From assembly GCA_964526635.1 (NCBI GenBank), contig CAZGLR010000146.1, forward strand, positions 1 to 7,094: 7,094 nt of DNA, written 5' to 3'. A program made the translations under genes and the position numbers. Under the pieces are notes generated by a model. It worked only from the letters and a program-made list of their open reading frames with translations. It was not told where the DNA came from and did not search any database. Shown here in pieces: positions 6,123 to 7,094 of this stretch; positions within the stretch are counted from its first letter, which is position 1, and the number at the start of each line of letters is the position of its first letter. This DNA is from CAZGLR01 sp964526635. GTDB lineage: Bacteria > Zixibacteria > MSB-5A5 > GN15 > JAAZOE01.

Positions 6123-7094
6123 TTGTCTACTCCGGTCTCTTTCCAGTATTTTGTTTATGGTATACCGATGCTTGCCGGTTGCCCCGGGCGGTATATCGTC
6201 GACAAAATCGACTTCGATAGTCACTGCATCACCGATTTTATCTTTGATACGTTTCACGATATTGTCAACAGGAACAACCTGGTCTGTTGGGACAATCACT
6301 AATCGCAGCGTATTCTCCGATTCCTGGATGATTTGAAACTGGCGCACATCCGGTCGGCCAACCAGCATATTGGCGAAGTAATAGCCGTGGAAATACGTAC
6401 CACCAAAGGATAGAATTTCAAAAGTTCGTCCAGTTACGCTATGAAGCAGCGGATAGGTTCGACCACAAGAGCAGGGCGAATCATGCATGATTCCCATATC
6501 GCCATTGGCATAGCGAATAAAGGGGAAGGCATAGTTGATCAGATCAGTGACCACGATTCGTCCCAGCGTCCCCGGCGCAACCGGATTATCGTTCTCATCG
6601 ACGATTTCAAGAATCCGTCCCGAGGCGAATATGTGGAGACCGTCGCCATGACCACAATCAGCCGCAATATTGTTGATTTCTCGCGAACCATAGAAATTGC
6701 TGACCGGGCAGCCGAAAGCTCGTTCGATAAGCTGACGCTGTTCGGGATAGAGGACTTCGGCCGATGACCGTATACCCCGTGGTCGAATGGCGTCGATTCC
6801 CGCCCGTTCAATATACTGCGCGGCCAGTTGCAGGGAAGTGGCATAGCCATAGATATATTTCGGCTGCCAGGCAATAAGCATGCGTAAAAACGCCATCATG
6901 GCATCGTCGGAAACCTCAAATGAATTCAGCAAGCGGGTTCGGTTCATGGCATAGGTCAGGCGCTGACGCAATGGCAGATCACCGAGATCCCGTACGGCAC
7001 CCCAGAAAATGGCGGTTTTATCACTGGGGCTCAGGTTGAGCCACGATAAATACAGAAGTTCGAAAGCCTGAGAGTAATCATCATACATCGCATC
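6114..7094 (-). CDS. PaaK/CapK-like adenylate-forming enzyme, 5' end cut by window
   Basis: The frame is open to the window edge. 326 residues are visible, and by comparison with the complete paralogue downstream about 130 N-terminal residues, including the P-loop, are missing. The Met at 7088-7086 is internal. Residues are numbered from that Met. RGIRSSAEVLYPEQ (104-117) and NFYGSREINN (131-140) carry the A5 region, and FPFIRYANGD (188-197) is A7. CSCGR (206-210) with Cys145/His152 repeats the putative metal site of the paralogue with identical spacing. VTGRTFEILSFGG (218-230) is the A8 hinge region, and GATGKHRYTI (302-311) carries the probable catalytic Lys306. The predicted role is ATP-dependent activation of an unknown carboxylic acid, probably in the cytosol, in the same pathway as the downstream glycosyltransferases. 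It keeps the Gly of YGSRE, which its paralogue changes to Ala. The two proteins are clearly homologous but well diverged, which argues for different substrates or roles. Confidence 0.92.
   Translation of the reverse strand, partial: DAMYDDYSQAFELLYLSWLNLSPSDKTAIFWGAVRDLGDLPLRQRLTYAMNRTRLLNSFEVSDDAMMAFLRMLIAWQPKYIYGYATSLQLAAQYIERAGIDAIRPRGIRSSAEVLYPEQRQLIERAFGCPVSNFYGSREINNIAADCGHGDGLHIFASGRILEIVDENDNPVAPGTLGRIVVTDLINYAFPFIRYANGDMGIMHDSPCSCGRTYPLLHSVTGRTFEILSFGGTYFHGYYFANMLVGRPDVRQFQIIQESENTLRLVIVPTDQVVPVDNIVKRIKDKIGDAVTIEVDFVDDIPPGATGKHRYTINKILERDRSRQSR

Noticed and set aside
1..7094. CRISPR array, tRNA/rRNA genes, insertion sequences or toxin-antitoxin genes
   Set aside because: No spaced direct repeats, no tRNA-like cloverleaf, no transposase-like product and no paired small genes were seen. 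The window is filled by glycan-type genes.

Overview
This is a bacterial polysaccharide-type biosynthesis locus, read almost entirely from the minus strand. Coding density is high, start/stop overlaps are tight, Shine-Dalgarno motifs are recognisable, and the first visible gene product carries a Sec signal peptide. The organism cannot be named from the sequence. The coding regions look to be around 50% G+C, and the gene types (GT4 glycosyltransferases, PaaK/CapK-like ligases, a left-handed beta-helix acyltransferase, a secreted beta-helix protein) fit a diderm bacterium. That assignment is inference only.

Layout in the direction of transcription, from high to low coordinates. (1) 7094-6114: a 5'-truncated PaaK/CapK-like adenylate-forming enzyme. 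(2) 6065-4656: a second, complete enzyme of the same family. (3) 4659-3460, (4) 3463-2363 and (5) 2360-1227: three GT4-type glycosyltransferases. (6) 1230-631: a membrane-anchored hexapeptide acyltransferase. The junctions are a 48-nt gap, an ATGA overlap, an ATGA overlap, a 2-nt gap and a CTGA overlap. This is one translationally coupled operon. After it comes an AT-rich non-coding stretch of 255 bp (376-630). Last is the 5' part of a separate minus-strand gene (375-1, running off the window) for a secreted, probably right-handed beta-helix protein with a GTG start and a strong Shine-Dalgarno.

Likely joint role (inference): the three glycosyltransferases add successive sugars to a surface or exported glycan, and the acyltransferase decorates it. 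The two PaaK/CapK-like proteins may activate carboxylic acids for attachment to the glycan or for a linked product. No flippase, polymerase, initiating transferase or acyl carrier protein is visible in the window.

Most worth a second look: the tandem pair of divergent adenylate-forming enzymes, one of which has a degenerate ATP-binding P-loop; a conserved Cys/His set with identical spacing in both; and a probable CTG start codon for the acyltransferase inside a CTGA stop/start overlap, which adds a 12-residue N-terminal extension completing a membrane anchor. Nothing here proves a new system. The tandem ligase plus glycosyltransferase module is the best candidate for undescribed chemistry.
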